Of a stretch of DNA of 64,000 nt, positions 38,971-48,548 are shown in pieces. The notes below the pieces were generated by a model. The model made no database searches, was not told where the DNA came from, and worked only from the letters and a program-made list of their open reading frames with translations. Source of the DNA: Paractinoplanes tereljensis (GTDB lineage Bacteria > Actinomycetota > Actinomycetes > Mycobacteriales > Micromonosporaceae); assembly GCF_016862435.1 (NCBI RefSeq), contig NZ_BOMY01000030.1, positions 1-64,000 on the forward strand. Reading direction: 5' to 3'. The first letter of the stretch is position 1. Each line of letters opens with the position of its first letter. The translations under genes were made by a program, and so were the position numbers.

Positions 38971-40956
38971 ATGCGCGCTCTCGCGCGGCTGACCGTAGCC
39001 ACCACCCTGATCGCGGTCTCCGCCGCCGCGATCGCTGTCGCGACCCATGCGGACGCGGCCGACACCCCCGCCCCCGTCACCGTCATCAGCAAGGACTTCG
39101 AGGACGGCACCGTCCAGGGCTTCACCGGGCGCAACGCCGAGGTCCTCGCCGCGAGCACCGCGCAGGCGCACGACGGCACCCGCAGCCTCAGCGTCACCGG
39201 CCGCACCGCCACCTGGAACGGGCCCGCGCTCAACGTGCTCAGCACGTTCGTGAAGGGCACCTCGTACACCATCTCGGTGTGGGTGCGGATGGCCGACGGC
39301 TCGGACAACGCCCGGCTCAGCGTCGAGCGTCGGCTGGCCACCGTCGCCAACTACGAGACCGTGGTCGGCAACACCGCCGTCACCAACGGCGGCTGGGTCA
39401 ATCTGACCGGCCGGTACACGCTCTCCACCGACGTCGACTACCTGTCGTTCTACGTCGAGACCGCGTCCACCACCGGGTCGCTCTTCCTCGATGACGTGAC
39501 GGTCAGCTACACCCCGGCCGTGCCGATCCAGACCGACATCCCGAACGTCAAGAGCGTGGTCACCGAGTTCCCGGTCGGGGCCGCGATCACCGGCGCCGAG
39601 ATCCTCAACGAGCACGGGCAACTGCTGAGCAAGCACTTCAACTCGGTCACCCCGGGCAACGCCCTCAAGTGGGACGCCACCGAGCCCACCGAGAACACCT
39701 TCAACTACACCCAGGCCGACCCGCTGATCACGTACGCCAAGGCGAACGGTCTCGCCATCCGGGGTCACACGTTCGTGTGGCACAACCAGACACCGGCCTG
39801 GGTTTTCCAGCGAGCCGACGGCACCGCGATGACCGGCACCGCCGACGACAAGACGCTGCTGCTGTCCCGGCTGACCAACCACATCCGCAACGTGGGCGGC
39901 CACTACGGCAGCTCGATCGGCACCTGGGACGTGGTCAACGAGGTGATCGACGAGTCCCAGTCGGACGGCAACCGGCGCAGTTCCTGGTACAACATCGCCG
40001 GGCTGGACTACATCCGGACGGCCTTCAAGGTGGCCCGCGAGGTGCTGCCGAACGCGAAGCTGTGCATCAACGACTACAACACCAACGTGGCCGCCAAGCG
40101 CGACTTCCTCTACAACCTGGTCGCCACGCTCAAAGGCGAGGGCATCCCGATCGACTGCGTCGGGCACCAGATGCACATCAACGTGAGCTGGCCGACGGTG
40201 GCCGACACCGAGGCGATGATCCAGAAGTTCGTGCCGCTCGGCGTCACCCAGCAGATCACCGAGATGGACGTCAGCATCTACACGTCCAGCTCGGAGACCT
40301 TCCCGACGCCGCCGGCCGACCGGCTGCTGTCCCAGGCGTACAAGTACCGGGACATGTTCGCGCTGTTCCGCAAGTACGCGTCGGCGATCTCCTCGGTGAC
40401 GCTGTGGGGCCTGGCCGACGACAACACCTGGCTGGACACCTACCCGGTGAGCCGCAAGGACGCGCCACTGCTGTTCGACACCACGTTGCAGGCCAAGTCG
40501 GCGTACTGGGGGGTGGTGGATCCCACCAAGATCGGCACGACGACCACGGCCCCGACGTCGCCCACGGTCTCGCCGTCCAGTTCCAGCACCGGCAACCCGA
40601 CCGACTCGCCCAGCCCGAGCGCGTCGTCCGGAGCCAACTCCTGCTCGGTCACCTACCGGGTGACCGGTAGCTGGCAGGGTGGCTTCCAGGGCGACGTGAA
40701 GCTCACCAACACCGGCACCGCGTCGTACGCCACCTGGCGGTTGAACTGGCAGTTCACCGCCGGTCAGACGATTACCCAGCTGTGGAACGGCTCGGTGACG
40801 CAGAATCAGAACGCGGTGGCCGTCTTCAACGCGTCCTGGAACGGCGTGGTGCCCCCCGGTGGTTCGGCGTCCTTCGGCTTCCTCGGCTCCTGGACCGGCA
40901 GCAACCCGGCGCCGACCGGCTTCTCGATGAACGGGAACGTCTGCACCGTCGCCTAA
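38971..40956 (+). CDS. Secreted GH10 endo-xylanase with two carbohydrate-binding modules
   Basis: A 661-residue exoenzyme. It has a signal peptide (1-30, ending ADAAD), a CBM4/9 (CBM22-like) module (about 35-182), a GH10 catalytic domain (190-520), a Pro/Ser/Thr linker (521-555) and a C-terminal CBM2-type module (556-661) with paired Cys. The GH10 acid/base is Glu324 in WDVVNE and the nucleophile Glu431 in QITEMD. It cleaves xylan backbone beta-1,4 links outside the cell. AAGGAG lies 7 bp before ATG 38971. The upstream CebR-type box suggests induction by cellulose-derived sugars. Confidence 0.95.
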   Translation: MRALARLTVATTLIAVSAAAIAVATHADAADTPAPVTVISKDFEDGTVQGFTGRNAEVLAASTAQAHDGTRSLSVTGRTATWNGPALNVLSTFVKGTSYTISVWVRMADGSDNARLSVERRLATVANYETVVGNTAVTNGGWVNLTGRYTLSTDVDYLSFYVETASTTGSLFLDDVTVSYTPAVPIQTDIPNVKSVVTEFPVGAAITGAEILNEHGQLLSKHFNSVTPGNALKWDATEPTENTFNYTQADPLITYAKANGLAIRGHTFVWHNQTPAWVFQRADGTAMTGTADDKTLLLSRLTNHIRNVGGHYGSSIGTWDVVNEVIDESQSDGNRRSSWYNIAGLDYIRTAFKVAREVLPNAKLCINDYNTNVAAKRDFLYNLVATLKGEGIPIDCVGHQMHINVSWPTVADTEAMIQKFVPLGVTQQITEMDVSIYTSSSETFPTPPADRLLSQAYKYRDMFALFRKYASAISSVTLWGLADDNTWLDTYPVSRKDAPLLFDTTLQAKSAYWGVVDPTKIGTTTTAPTSPTVSPSSSSTGNPTDSPSPSASSGANSCSVTYRVTGSWQGGFQGDVKLTNTGTASYATWRLNWQFTAGQTITQLWNGSVTQNQNAVAVFNASWNGVVPPGGSASFGFLGSWTGSNPAPTGFSMNGNVCTVA

Positions 40957-40982
40957 TTCGATGCACGTCGATATGCTGCGCG

Positions 40983-41012
40983 AACGGTCCTCCGCCACAG
41001 CGGGGGACCGTT
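40983..41012 (+). terminator. Terminator after the xylanase gene
   Basis: AACGGTCCTCCGC and GCGGGGGACCGTT form a 13-bp stem with one G-U pair around a CACA loop, 26 bp after the xylanase stop. Only two T follow. It also lies just before the ribosome site of the next gene. Confidence 0.65.
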
Positions 41013-41035
41013 CCGCCGTCGACACAGGAGGATTC

Positions 41036-42544
41036 GTGCGCAAGGCAGCGATACCCGCAGCGGCCCTGTTACTCATCGGCCTCGCGGCCACCCCCGCGGA
41101 AGCCGTCGACAAGATCAATAGCAAGAAGCTCCGGGACGCCGTGACGGTCAACGGCATCCTCGGCCACGAGCGCGTCCTCCAGCGCATCGCGAATCAGAAC
41201 GGCGGCACCCGGGCGTCCGGCACCACCGGCTTCACCGCCTCCGCCACCTACGTGAAGGACACCCTGCGCGCCGCCGGTTACCGGGTGAGCGAGCAGGAGT
41301 TCACCTTCCCGTTCTTCCGCGACCTGGCGCCGGCCACCCTGGCCCAGACGTCGCCGGCCGCGACGACCTACGCCACCGACACGTTCACCTACTCCGGCAG
41401 CGGCACGGTCACCGGCACCCTGGTGCCGACCACCGACGTCCAGGTGCCGCCGCCGGCCACGCCCGGCGTCACCTCCGGGTGCGAGGCGAGCGACTTCCCG
41501 CCGGCCGGCGACGCCCCGGCGGTGGCCCTGATCCAGCGCGGCACCTGCACGTTCGCGATCAAGGCCACCAACGCGATCGCGGCCGGTTACGACGCGGTGA
41601 TCATCTTCAACGAGGGCCAGACCGGGCGGACCGCGCTGGTCACCGGCGACCTCGGCCAGGTCTTCGGCGTGCCGATCATCGGGCTCAGCTACGCCGACGG
41701 CGCCGCCCTGGTGACCGCGGCCCAGGCCGGGCCGGTCAGCGTGCGGGTCAGTACCTCCACCGAGACCGACCTGACCGCGAAGACCAGCAACATCCTGGCC
41801 GAGACGCCCGGCGGCGACCCCGACAAGGTGCTGGTGGTCGGTGCCCACCTCGACTCGGTGGTCGACGGGCCGGGCATCAACGACAACGGCAGCGGCCTCT
41901 CCACTATCCTGGAGACCGCCAAGCAGCTCTCCGCGCTGAAGGTCAAGCCCCGCCAGAAGATCCGGTTCGCGTTCTGGGGCGCCGAGGAGGGCGGCCTGCT
42001 CGGCTCGGAGCACTACGTAGACACCCTGCCCGACGCCGACCTCGCCAAGATCTTCGCGAACCTGAACTTCGACATGGTCGGCTCGCCCAACTACGTGCGC
42101 TTCGCCTACGACGGCGACGGCTCGGCCTTCCCGGGCACCTCCGGCCCGCCCGGCTCCGGCGAGATCGAGACGATCTTCCACGACTACTTCACCGCGCAGG
42201 GCCTCGCCAGCGGCGAGAAGGAGTTCAACGGCCGCTCCGACTACGGCCCGTTCATCGCGGTGGGCATTCCGGCCGGCGGTGTCTCCAGCGGTTCGGACGG
42301 AGTTAAAACCCAAGCCGAGGCCGAGGTGTACGGCGGGACCGCCGGCGTCATCTACGACCCCTGCTACCACAAGGCCTGCGACACCATCACCAACGTGAGC
42401 ACGAAGGCGCTCGCCGAGCTGGGCGACGCCGCCGCGCACGGCATCTACACCCTGGCCCTGACCAAGTCCGGCTTCTTCCCGGACGGTTCACGCCGGGCGC
42501 TCGCCAAGCGTGGACCGTCAGCGATAGCTGAATCGGCCTACTAG
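41036..42544 (+). CDS. Secreted M28 zinc aminopeptidase with PA domain
   Basis: A 502-residue protein with a signal peptide (1-24), a PA (protease-associated) insert (about 140-260; [20 protein letters not shown]) and an M28 peptidase domain. The expected zinc and catalytic residues are visible: His-Asp in VGAHLDSV, Asp in GINDNGSG, Glu-Glu in [11 protein letters not shown], Asp in NFDMVGSPN, and His in DPCYHKACD. It resembles Streptomyces griseus aminopeptidase, which removes N-terminal hydrophobic residues. AGGAGG lies 5 bp before GTG 41036. Its 3' end overlaps the convergent chemoreceptor gene by 27 bp. Confidence 0.92.
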   Translation: MRKAAIPAAALLLIGLAATPAEAVDKINSKKLRDAVTVNGILGHERVLQRIANQNGGTRASGTTGFTASATYVKDTLRAAGYRVSEQEFTFPFFRDLAPATLAQTSPAATTYATDTFTYSGSGTVTGTLVPTTDVQVPPPATPGVTSGCEASDFPPAGDAPAVALIQRGTCTFAIKATNAIAAGYDAVIIFNEGQTGRTALVTGDLGQVFGVPIIGLSYADGAALVTAAQAGPVSVRVSTSTETDLTAKTSNILAETPGGDPDKVLVVGAHLDSVVDGPGINDNGSGLSTILETAKQLSALKVKPRQKIRFAFWGAEEGGLLGSEHYVDTLPDADLAKIFANLNFDMVGSPNYVRFAYDGDGSAFPGTSGPPGSGEIETIFHDYFTAQGLASGEKEFNGRSDYGPFIAVGIPAGGVSSGSDGVKTQAEAEVYGGTAGVIYDPCYHKACDTITNVSTKALAELGDAAAHGIYTLALTKSGFFPDGSRRALAKRGPSAIAESAY

Positions 42545-44086
42545 CTTCTGCAGATCGCCGGCCAGTGCGGCCAGGTCCGCCGCGGCCTGCTGGCCGGCGA
42601 GCACGCTGCGGTTGCTGTCCCCGGCCGCGCCGGACACGTGCGCCACGTTCCCGGCGATCCGCACCGCGCCGGTCGCGGCCGTGGCCACGTTCCGGTTCAT
42701 CTCGGCCGTGGTCGCGGTCTGCTCCTCGACCGCCGACGCGATGGTGGTCTGCAGCGCGTTGATCCGCTCGATCACCTCGCTGATCCGGGTGATCGCCTCG
42801 ACCGCGTTGCGGGTGTCGGCCTGGATCGCCAGCACCCGCGCCGAGATGTCACCGGTCGCCTTGGCCGTCTCCTGGGCCAGGTCCTTCACCTCGCCGGCCA
42901 CCACCGCGAAGCCCTTGCCCATGTCACCGGCCCGGGCCGCTTCGATCGTCGCGTTCAGGGCCAGCAGGTTGGTCTGCTCGGCGATCGCGGTGATCACCTT
43001 GACCACCTCGCCGATCTCCTGCGAGCTGGCGCCGAGCTTGCCGACGGTGTCGGCGGTGTCCGCGACCACCGCCACCGCCTCCGCGGTGACCTGCGCGCCC
43101 TCGGTGGTGCTGCGGGAGATCTCGTGGATGGACAGGGCCATCTCGTCGGCGCCGGCCGCCACCGTCTGCAGGTTGCGGGACACCTCCTCGGCCGAGCCGT
43201 TGGCCGCGCTCGCGCCGTCCGCGACCACCGCGGCGCTGGTGGCCACCCCGTCGGTCACCGCCGACAGGTCGGCCGAGCTGCGGGCCAGCGTGGCGGCGCC
43301 CTCGGCCAGCGCGGTGACCGTCTCGCGCACCGAGGTGGTGGCCTTGTTGACCGAACCGGCCATGGTGCCGATCTCGTCCCGGCCGCGCACGTCGATCTCG
43401 CCGGTCAGGTCGCCGGTCGCCACCGCCTCCATCGCGTCGGCGACCACCCGCAGCCGCCGGGTGATCGACCGCGCCACCAGCAGCGCGACCAGGATGCCGA
43501 TCAGCATCGCGACGGCGAGCGTGGTCAGCACCTCGGCGCGGGCCGCCGTGTAGCGCTCGCGGGCCTTCTTCACGGCCGCGTCGGCGCTCGCCTCCTCCTC
43601 GTCGGCCAGCGCGCTGACCGTGCTCTCCATGCCGGTCAGCACGGCGTCCAGGTCGGCGGTCGGCGCGCGGCCGGCCTTGGCGTCGTCCAGGGCTGCGGTG
43701 AACTGCTCCCAGTAGTCGATGAAGCCGGCGAACGTCGTCTCGGCCGTCGTGCTCTTCGGCTGCGAGCGGTAGATCTCGAGTGCGTCACCCAGGTCGGCCA
43801 CCGCGGCCGCCTGCACCTCGGCGGCGGCCGCCTTGGCCTCGGCACTCGCGGCGTTCTCCGTCGCGGTGGCCGCCCAGCGGTTCATCTGCGACTGGGCGCC
43901 GCGCATGTCGCCGAGCAGGTTGAGGTTGGTGACGTTGGTCTCGCGGATCTCGACCAGGCGCTCGTCCATCTCGCCCATCCGCTGCACGGCCAGCACGGTG
44001 GCCACGGCGACGATGACCGAGGCGATCAGCACCGCCGCGAGGATCTTGCTGCGTACCCGGAGGTTGCTGAACCACCGTGACACCAC
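42518..44086 (-). CDS. Full-length methyl-accepting chemotaxis protein
   Basis: A 522-residue chemoreceptor. TM1 is at about 14-34 and an extracellular four-helix-bundle ligand domain at 35-185. TM2 is at about 190-210, followed by a HAMP domain ([20 protein letters not shown]) and the signalling domain with [15 protein letters not shown] and [15 protein letters not shown]. No C-terminal CheR tether is seen. It should control a CheA/CheW array, but no che genes are in this window. GTG 44086 (or GTG 44083) follows GAGGGG. It gives a complete reference for the truncated receptor at 35820. Confidence 0.93.
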   Translation of the reverse strand: MVSRWFSNLRVRSKILAAVLIASVIVAVATVLAVQRMGEMDERLVEIRETNVTNLNLLGDMRGAQSQMNRWAATATENAASAEAKAAAAEVQAAAVADLGDALEIYRSQPKSTTAETTFAGFIDYWEQFTAALDDAKAGRAPTADLDAVLTGMESTVSALADEEEASADAAVKKARERYTAARAEVLTTLAVAMLIGILVALLVARSITRRLRVVADAMEAVATGDLTGEIDVRGRDEIGTMAGSVNKATTSVRETVTALAEGAATLARSSADLSAVTDGVATSAAVVADGASAANGSAEEVSRNLQTVAAGADEMALSIHEISRSTTEGAQVTAEAVAVVADTADTVGKLGASSQEIGEVVKVITAIAEQTNLLALNATIEAARAGDMGKGFAVVAGEVKDLAQETAKATGDISARVLAIQADTRNAVEAITRISEVIERINALQTTIASAVEEQTATTAEMNRNVATAATGAVRIAGNVAHVSGAAGDSNRSVLAGQQAAADLAALAGDLQKLVGRFSYR

Positions 44087-44174
44087 GTTGCCGCCCCTCG
44101 CCGAAAGCCTCTAAAGATCTGATCGGCCCGACCTGACGATCGGATGAGCCTTCGCGGCGCAGCAGAATGTGACC

Positions 44175-45236
44175 ATGGTGATCGAAGCGGATGTGGTGGT
44201 GATCGGTGCCGGCATGGCCGGGGTGTCCGTCGCTTACGAGCTGGCCGGTGAGCACGCGGTGGTGCTGCTGGAGCAGGAGAGCCAGCCCGCCTACCACACC
44301 ACCGGGCGGTCGGCCGCGATGTTCCTGGAGAGCTACGGCGGGCCGGAGGTGCGGGCGCTGACCGCGGCCAGCCGGGCCCGCTTCGACGAGGCGGGTGGCC
44401 TGCTCAGCCCGCGGTCGCTGCTCTGGGTGGCGCCCGGCGACCAGCTGGCCGAGCTGTCGGCGCTGGTCGCCGCGCAGCCGGAGCTGGTGCCGCTGAGCCC
44501 GGCCGAGGCGGTCGCGCGCTGCTCGGCACTGCGGGCCGACTGGATGGCCGGGGCGCTGCTGGAGGAGAACGCGTCGGAGATCGACGTGCTCGGCCTGCAC
44601 CAGTTCTACCTGGGCGGGGCCAGGCGGCGCGGGGCCACCGTGCTTGTCGACGCGGCCCTGCGCGGCGGGCGCCAGGAGAGCGGCCGGTGGGTGCTGGACA
44701 CGGCGGCCGGGCCGGTCAGCGCGGCGGCGGTGGTCAACGCGGCCGGTGCCTGGGCCGACCGGGTCGCGGCGGCCCTCGGCGTACCCCCATTGGGCATGCG
44801 ACCGCTGCGCCGGACCGCGGCGGTGGCCCGGGCCACCGGGGTGGATCGCGGCTGGCCGCTGGTCGCCGACCTGGGCGAGACGTTCTACTTCCGGCCCGAA
44901 GGGGCCGGGGTGCTGGTGTCACCGGCCGACGAGACGCCGAGCGAGCCCTGCGACGCGCGGCCCGACGACCTGGACGTGGCCCTGGCCGTCGAACGCGTCA
45001 ACGAGGCGACCACGCTCGGCCTGCGCTCGGTGGTCACGGCCTGGGCCGGGCTGCGCACGTTCGCGCCCGACCGCAAGCCGGTGGCCGGCCCCGACCCGGC
45101 CGCCCCGGGCCTGTTCTGGGTGGCCGGCCAGGGCGGTTACGGCATCCAGATCGCCCCCGCCCTGGCCCGGATGGCGGCCGGATCGGTCACCGGTGGCGCC
45201 GTCCCGCACGCCCTCTCGGTGGCCCGCTTCCGATGA
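44175..45236 (+). CDS. DadA-type FAD-dependent amine/amino-acid oxidoreductase
   Basis: A 353-residue flavoprotein of the DAO/glycine-oxidase family. It has an N-terminal FAD motif VVVIGAGMAGVSVAYEL, YHTTGRSAAMF, the second FAD contact VVNAAGAWADRVA, and C-terminal GLRTFAPDRKPVAGPD plus GGYGIQIAPALARMAA. It would oxidise an amine or D-amino acid; the true substrate is unknown. ATG 44175 is chosen; GTG 44169 is possible, and neither has a clear Shine-Dalgarno sequence. Its stop overlaps the start of the YoaK-like pseudogene (ATGA). Confidence 0.85.
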   Translation: MVIEADVVVIGAGMAGVSVAYELAGEHAVVLLEQESQPAYHTTGRSAAMFLESYGGPEVRALTAASRARFDEAGGLLSPRSLLWVAPGDQLAELSALVAAQPELVPLSPAEAVARCSALRADWMAGALLEENASEIDVLGLHQFYLGGARRRGATVLVDAALRGGRQESGRWVLDTAAGPVSAAAVVNAAGAWADRVAAALGVPPLGMRPLRRTAAVARATGVDRGWPLVADLGETFYFRPEGAGVLVSPADETPSEPCDARPDDLDVALAVERVNEATTLGLRSVVTAWAGLRTFAPDRKPVAGPDPAAPGLFWVAGQGGYGIQIAPALARMAAGSVTGGAVPHALSVARFR

Positions 45237-45558
45237 GCGTGACCTCCGGGCGGGCGATGGCGCTGGCCGCGACGGCCGGGTCGGTCGACCTGCTCGCTCT
45301 CACCGTGCTGGGTGGTGCGTTCGCCAGCATCGTCACCGGCAACCTGGTGACCATCGGCTTCGCGCTGGGCGCCGGGGTTCGCTCGGGCCGGCGTTGCGGC
45401 AGCTGGGGGCCCTGGTGGCGGGGGCGGCGGCCGGTGCGGCCCTGCTCGCGACCGTGCGCTGGGCCGCCGCCCTGGTACCAGTGGTACTTCTGGGTTCGGC
45501 TGTTCTGGTGGGACTGCGGCGCGGGCGTTCCGCAGATGCGGATGACCGGCGGCGGTAA
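45233..45558 (+). pseudogene. Frameshifted and shortened DUF1275/YoaK-like membrane protein
   Basis: The first frame from ATG 45233 encodes a YoaK-like start (AGSVDLLALTVLGGAFASIV, TGNLVTIGFALGAG). Near 45381-45390 the sense passes to another frame, which continues PALRQLGALVAGAAAGAALL and a second hydrophobic segment to 45558. The in-frame reading instead becomes Trp/Arg/Pro-rich nonsense. YoaK proteins are about 220 residues, so even when joined this piece (about 108 residues) lacks its middle. The start overlaps the FAD oxidoreductase stop. Confidence 0.75.
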
Positions 45559-45704
45559 GCGGCGACACGGGCCACCTAAAGCAGACGGACGGTCAGCCAG
45601 GACGGCCACCCCAGCTGAAGATCAACTCAGTAATCCGGACTACTCTCCCAGCCGAGCGAAAACCTGGCGGCGGGTTAATCGGCACTAAAGGAGCCTAAAT
45701 CTCT

Positions 45705-46151
45705 ATGTACTCCAACCTTTCCGACATTCTGCAGGTAGACGGCGCGCTGAAGGCGATCACGGCGGACGCCCAGGCCCTGGTCGAGTCCGAGCTCGCCAAC
45801 AAGTCCGGCGTCTCGGCGGCTGCGGTGAAGCTGGCCTACAAGGCGGTCACCTCGTTCGCGCCCGGTTACTACGCGCAGACCGTCGAGCTCATGGTGCCGA
45901 ACATGCTGAGCCAGCTGCAGCCGTTCTGGAGCGACTTCCAGGCGGCCGGCGGCGGCACCTTCGGTGACTACCTGGTCAAGCGTCAGGACGAGGTCGGCCC
46001 GGCCCTGCTGAAGGTCACCGACGACATGGCCAAGGACTCGGACAAGCCGGTGATCGTCAAGGCCTACAAGGCGGTGCGCGGCAGCGCCGAGAAGCACATC
46101 GAGGCGGCCATCCCGGCCGTCGGCGGCCTGGTGGAGAAGTACGCCGCCTGA
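45705..46151 (+). CDS. Conserved small actinobacterial protein (DUF6918-like)
   Basis: A 148-residue soluble helical protein (MYSNLSDILQVDGALKAITAD..., LELMVPNML-like centre, HIEAAIPAVGGLVEKYAA end) with no Cys. It resembles an actinobacterial conserved family of unknown function. ATG 45705 is preceded by AAAGGAG at longer than usual spacing. It is followed by a very strong intrinsic terminator, so it is a single-gene unit and possibly well expressed. Confidence 0.75.
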   Translation: MYSNLSDILQVDGALKAITADAQALVESELANKSGVSAAAVKLAYKAVTSFAPGYYAQTVELMVPNMLSQLQPFWSDFQAAGGGTFGDYLVKRQDEVGPALLKVTDDMAKDSDKPVIVKAYKAVRGSAEKHIEAAIPAVGGLVEKYAA

Positions 46152-46160
46152 TCGTCCCGA

Positions 46161-46199
46161 GAGATGGGCCACGCCGACCGGCGTGGCCCATCTTTTTTT
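46161..46199 (+). terminator. Strong intrinsic terminator
   Basis: GATGGGCCACGCC and GGCGTGGCCCATC (46163-46175 and 46180-46192) form a perfect 13-bp stem with a GACC loop, followed by seven T. It ends the 148-residue protein's transcript. It is the clearest terminator in the window. Confidence 0.95.
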
Positions 46200-46221
46200 G
46201 ATCAAAAACAGAGATCGCCAA

Positions 46222-46244
46222 CGTTTTCATCGATTCTGAAAACG
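46222..46244. promoter_or_regulatory. LacI-type operator candidate
   Basis: CGTTTTCA and TGAAAACG form an 8+7+8 inverted repeat 77 bp before the LacI-family gene and 16 bp before its TTGACA. Position and AT-rich symmetry suit autoregulation by that regulator. Confidence 0.55.
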
Positions 46245-46259
46245 ATCAACGTCGATGCC

Positions 46260-46289
46260 TTGACATCTGTCCGAAATGGATTTCAAACT
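46260..46289 (+). promoter_or_regulatory. Promoter of the LacI/ABC/ManD operon
   Basis: A perfect -35 TTGACA (46260-46265) is followed 18 bp later by CAAACT (46284-46289), a partial -10. The start codon is at 46321. Confidence 0.5.
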
Positions 46290-46320
46290 AGCCGTTAACC
46301 GACGACGAAAGAGGTCGGCA

Positions 46321-47316
46321 ATGGCGGTGACGATCAAGGATGTGGCCCGCGCGGCCGGCGTCTCGGCGTCGACCGTCACCCGTGCGCTCACCATGCCGGC
46401 GCTGGTCCACCCGGAGACCCGCGATCGGGTCCGCCGCACCGCCGAGAGCCTCGGCTACCACCCCAACCGGGCCGCCCGCGGCCTGATCACCGGCCGCACC
46501 GGCAACCTCGGCCTGCTCGTGCCCGACCTGGGCAACCCGTTCTTCCCCAGCGTGGTCAAGGGCGTGCAGGCGCGTGCGCACGAGGCCGACTACGCGGTCT
46601 TCCTGGCCGACACCGACGAAGATTCGGCCGCCGAGATCGGCCTGGTGCGCAAGCTGTCCAAGCAGGTCGACGGGCTGCTGCTGTGCTCACCCCGGATGAC
46701 CGACGACGAGCTGCGCACCCTGGTCGGGGACACCCCGATGGTGCTTGTCAACCGCCGGCTGGCCCGGGTGCCGTCGGTGATTCCCGAGCTCCTCGACGGC
46801 ATGCGCCAGGCGGTCAGCCACCTCACCGCGCTGGGCCACCGCCGGATCGCCTACGTGGCCGGCCCGCGCAGCTCCTGGGCCAACCGCGAGCGGGCCCGCT
46901 CGGCCCGCACGGTCGTCGCCGCGGCCGGCGCCGAGCTGGTCGAGATCGGCAACGTGGCGCCGCAGTTCGAGGGTGGGGTGGCCGCCGCCGACCAGGTGCT
47001 GGCGGCCGCCGTGACCGCGGTGATCGCCTACAACGACCTGGTCGCGCTCGGTCTGCTCAACCGCTTCACGGCCCGCGGCATCGCGGTGCCCGGCGACCTG
47101 AGCGTGCTCGGCTTCGACGACATCCCGCTGGCCGCCATGGTCCATCCCGCCCTCACCACCGTCGCCCTGCCCAAGGAGCAGGCCGGTCGCGCCGCGGTCG
47201 ACCTGCTCCTGCAACTCCTGGCCGAGCCGGACCGCTCCCCGGCGGCCCGCCGCGAGCTGCCCACCCAGCTGATGGTCCGCGCCTCCACCGGCCCGCCCGG
47301 GACCGCCACCGACTGA
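46321..47316 (+). CDS. LacI-family transcriptional regulator
   Basis: A 331-residue LacI/GalR regulator. The N-terminal helix-turn-helix and hinge are clear (IKDVARAAGVSASTVTRAL, 5-23; NRAARGLITGRTGNLGLLVP, 47-66). A periplasmic-binding-like ligand domain follows (VLGFDDIPLAAMVHPALTTV near 260). AAAGAGG lies 6 bp before ATG 46321. It is the first gene of the uptake operon and probably represses it until a sugar-acid ligand binds. The ligand is inferred from the enzyme gene at the end of the operon. Confidence 0.93.
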   Translation: MAVTIKDVARAAGVSASTVTRALTMPALVHPETRDRVRRTAESLGYHPNRAARGLITGRTGNLGLLVPDLGNPFFPSVVKGVQARAHEADYAVFLADTDEDSAAEIGLVRKLSKQVDGLLLCSPRMTDDELRTLVGDTPMVLVNRRLARVPSVIPELLDGMRQAVSHLTALGHRRIAYVAGPRSSWANRERARSARTVVAAAGAELVEIGNVAPQFEGGVAAADQVLAAAVTAVIAYNDLVALGLLNRFTARGIAVPGDLSVLGFDDIPLAAMVHPALTTVALPKEQAGRAAVDLLLQLLAEPDRSPAARRELPTQLMVRASTGPPGTATD

Positions 47317-47348
47317 CCCCCGCTCCTGCCGCCGAAAGGGTGTCGAAC

Positions 47349-48548
47349 ATGTCCAAGAAAGCCGCTGCCCTCGCCCTCACTCTCCTGATCGCTGCCTGCG
47401 GTGCGCCCGACAAACCGGGCGGATCCAGCGGCAAGACCGACGGCCCGGTGCCCGAGAAACCGGGCAAGGCCGTGACCATCAACATCCTCGACGTGGCCGG
47501 TGACCTGCAGCTGACCCAGGGGATGATCGACGAGTTCGTCGGCAAGAACGGTGACCAGATCGGCAAGGTCACCTACTCCAAAGCCACCGCGCCCGAGCTG
47601 GTCGGCAAGGTCAAGGCCCAGCAGGCCGCCGGCCGGGTCGACATCGACCTGGTGCTGACCGGCGTGGACGGGCTGGCCGCCGGCATCGACCAGGGGCTGT
47701 GGACGCCGCTGCTGCCCACCTACGCGAGCCGGCTGCCCGGGATGAGCGACTACCTGCCGGGAGCGGCGGCCATGCAGAAGCTGGCCGGCGACTTCGGGGT
47801 CACGGTCACCTACTACCCGTCCGGGCCGCTCATCGAATACCTGCCGGCCAAGGTCGCCACCCCACCCAAGTCGGCCGAGGAACTGCTCGCGTTCGCCAAG
47901 GCCAACCCGGGCGCGGTTCAGTACGCGCGGCCGGCCAACTCCGGCCCCGGCCGTACGTTTCTGATGGGTCTGCCCTATCTCCTGGGGGACAGCGATCCGA
48001 AGGATCCGGTCAACGGCTGGGCCAAGACCTGGGCCTATCTGGCCGAGCTGAACAAGTACGTGACGCTCTACCCGTCCACCACCAGCGAGACGATGAAGAA
48101 CCTGGCCAACGGCTCGGCGAAGGTCATCGCCAGTACGACCGGGTGGGACATCAACCCGCGGGTGCTCGGCACCGTGCCCAAGGAGGCCGCGGTCGGCACC
48201 CTGCAGGGCTTCCACTGGGTCACCGACGCGCACTACGCGGTCATCCCCAAGGGCGTCGACGTCGAGAAGCAGGCCGCCGTCCTCAACCTGCTCAAGGACA
48301 TGCTCACTCCGGCGCAGCAGGCCAAGGCGTACGACAAGGGCTACTTCTACCCGGGCCCGGCGATCAAGGACGTGCCGCTGTCGATGGCCCCGCAGGAGAG
48401 CCAGCAGGCCATCGGCGAGTACGGCCGCCCGGAGTACGAGCAGCTCATCGCCAGTAACCCGCTCGAGGTGCCGCTGGACGCGAAGGCGCTGGTCGCCGCG
48501 TTCGACAAGTGGGACCGCGAGATCGGCGGCGCGAAGGTGAAGAAGTGA
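47349..48548 (+). CDS. ABC transporter solute-binding lipoprotein (family 1 type)
   Basis: A 399-residue lipoprotein with signal peptide and lipobox LLIAACGAP (Cys17). The mature protein has the two-lobe pattern of extracellular solute-binding proteins (VKAQQAAGRVDIDLVLTG, ELLAFAKANPGAVQYARP, GYFYPGPA). GAAAGGG precedes ATG 47349. Its stop overlaps the ATPase start. It would capture the operon's substrate outside the membrane and deliver it to the two permeases. Confidence 0.9.
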   Translation: MSKKAAALALTLLIAACGAPDKPGGSSGKTDGPVPEKPGKAVTINILDVAGDLQLTQGMIDEFVGKNGDQIGKVTYSKATAPELVGKVKAQQAAGRVDIDLVLTGVDGLAAGIDQGLWTPLLPTYASRLPGMSDYLPGAAAMQKLAGDFGVTVTYYPSGPLIEYLPAKVATPPKSAEELLAFAKANPGAVQYARPANSGPGRTFLMGLPYLLGDSDPKDPVNGWAKTWAYLAELNKYVTLYPSTTSETMKNLANGSAKVIASTTGWDINPRVLGTVPKEAAVGTLQGFHWVTDAHYAVIPKGVDVEKQAAVLNLLKDMLTPAQQAKAYDKGYFYPGPAIKDVPLSMAPQESQQAIGEYGRPEYEQLIASNPLEVPLDAKALVAAFDKWDREIGGAKVKK

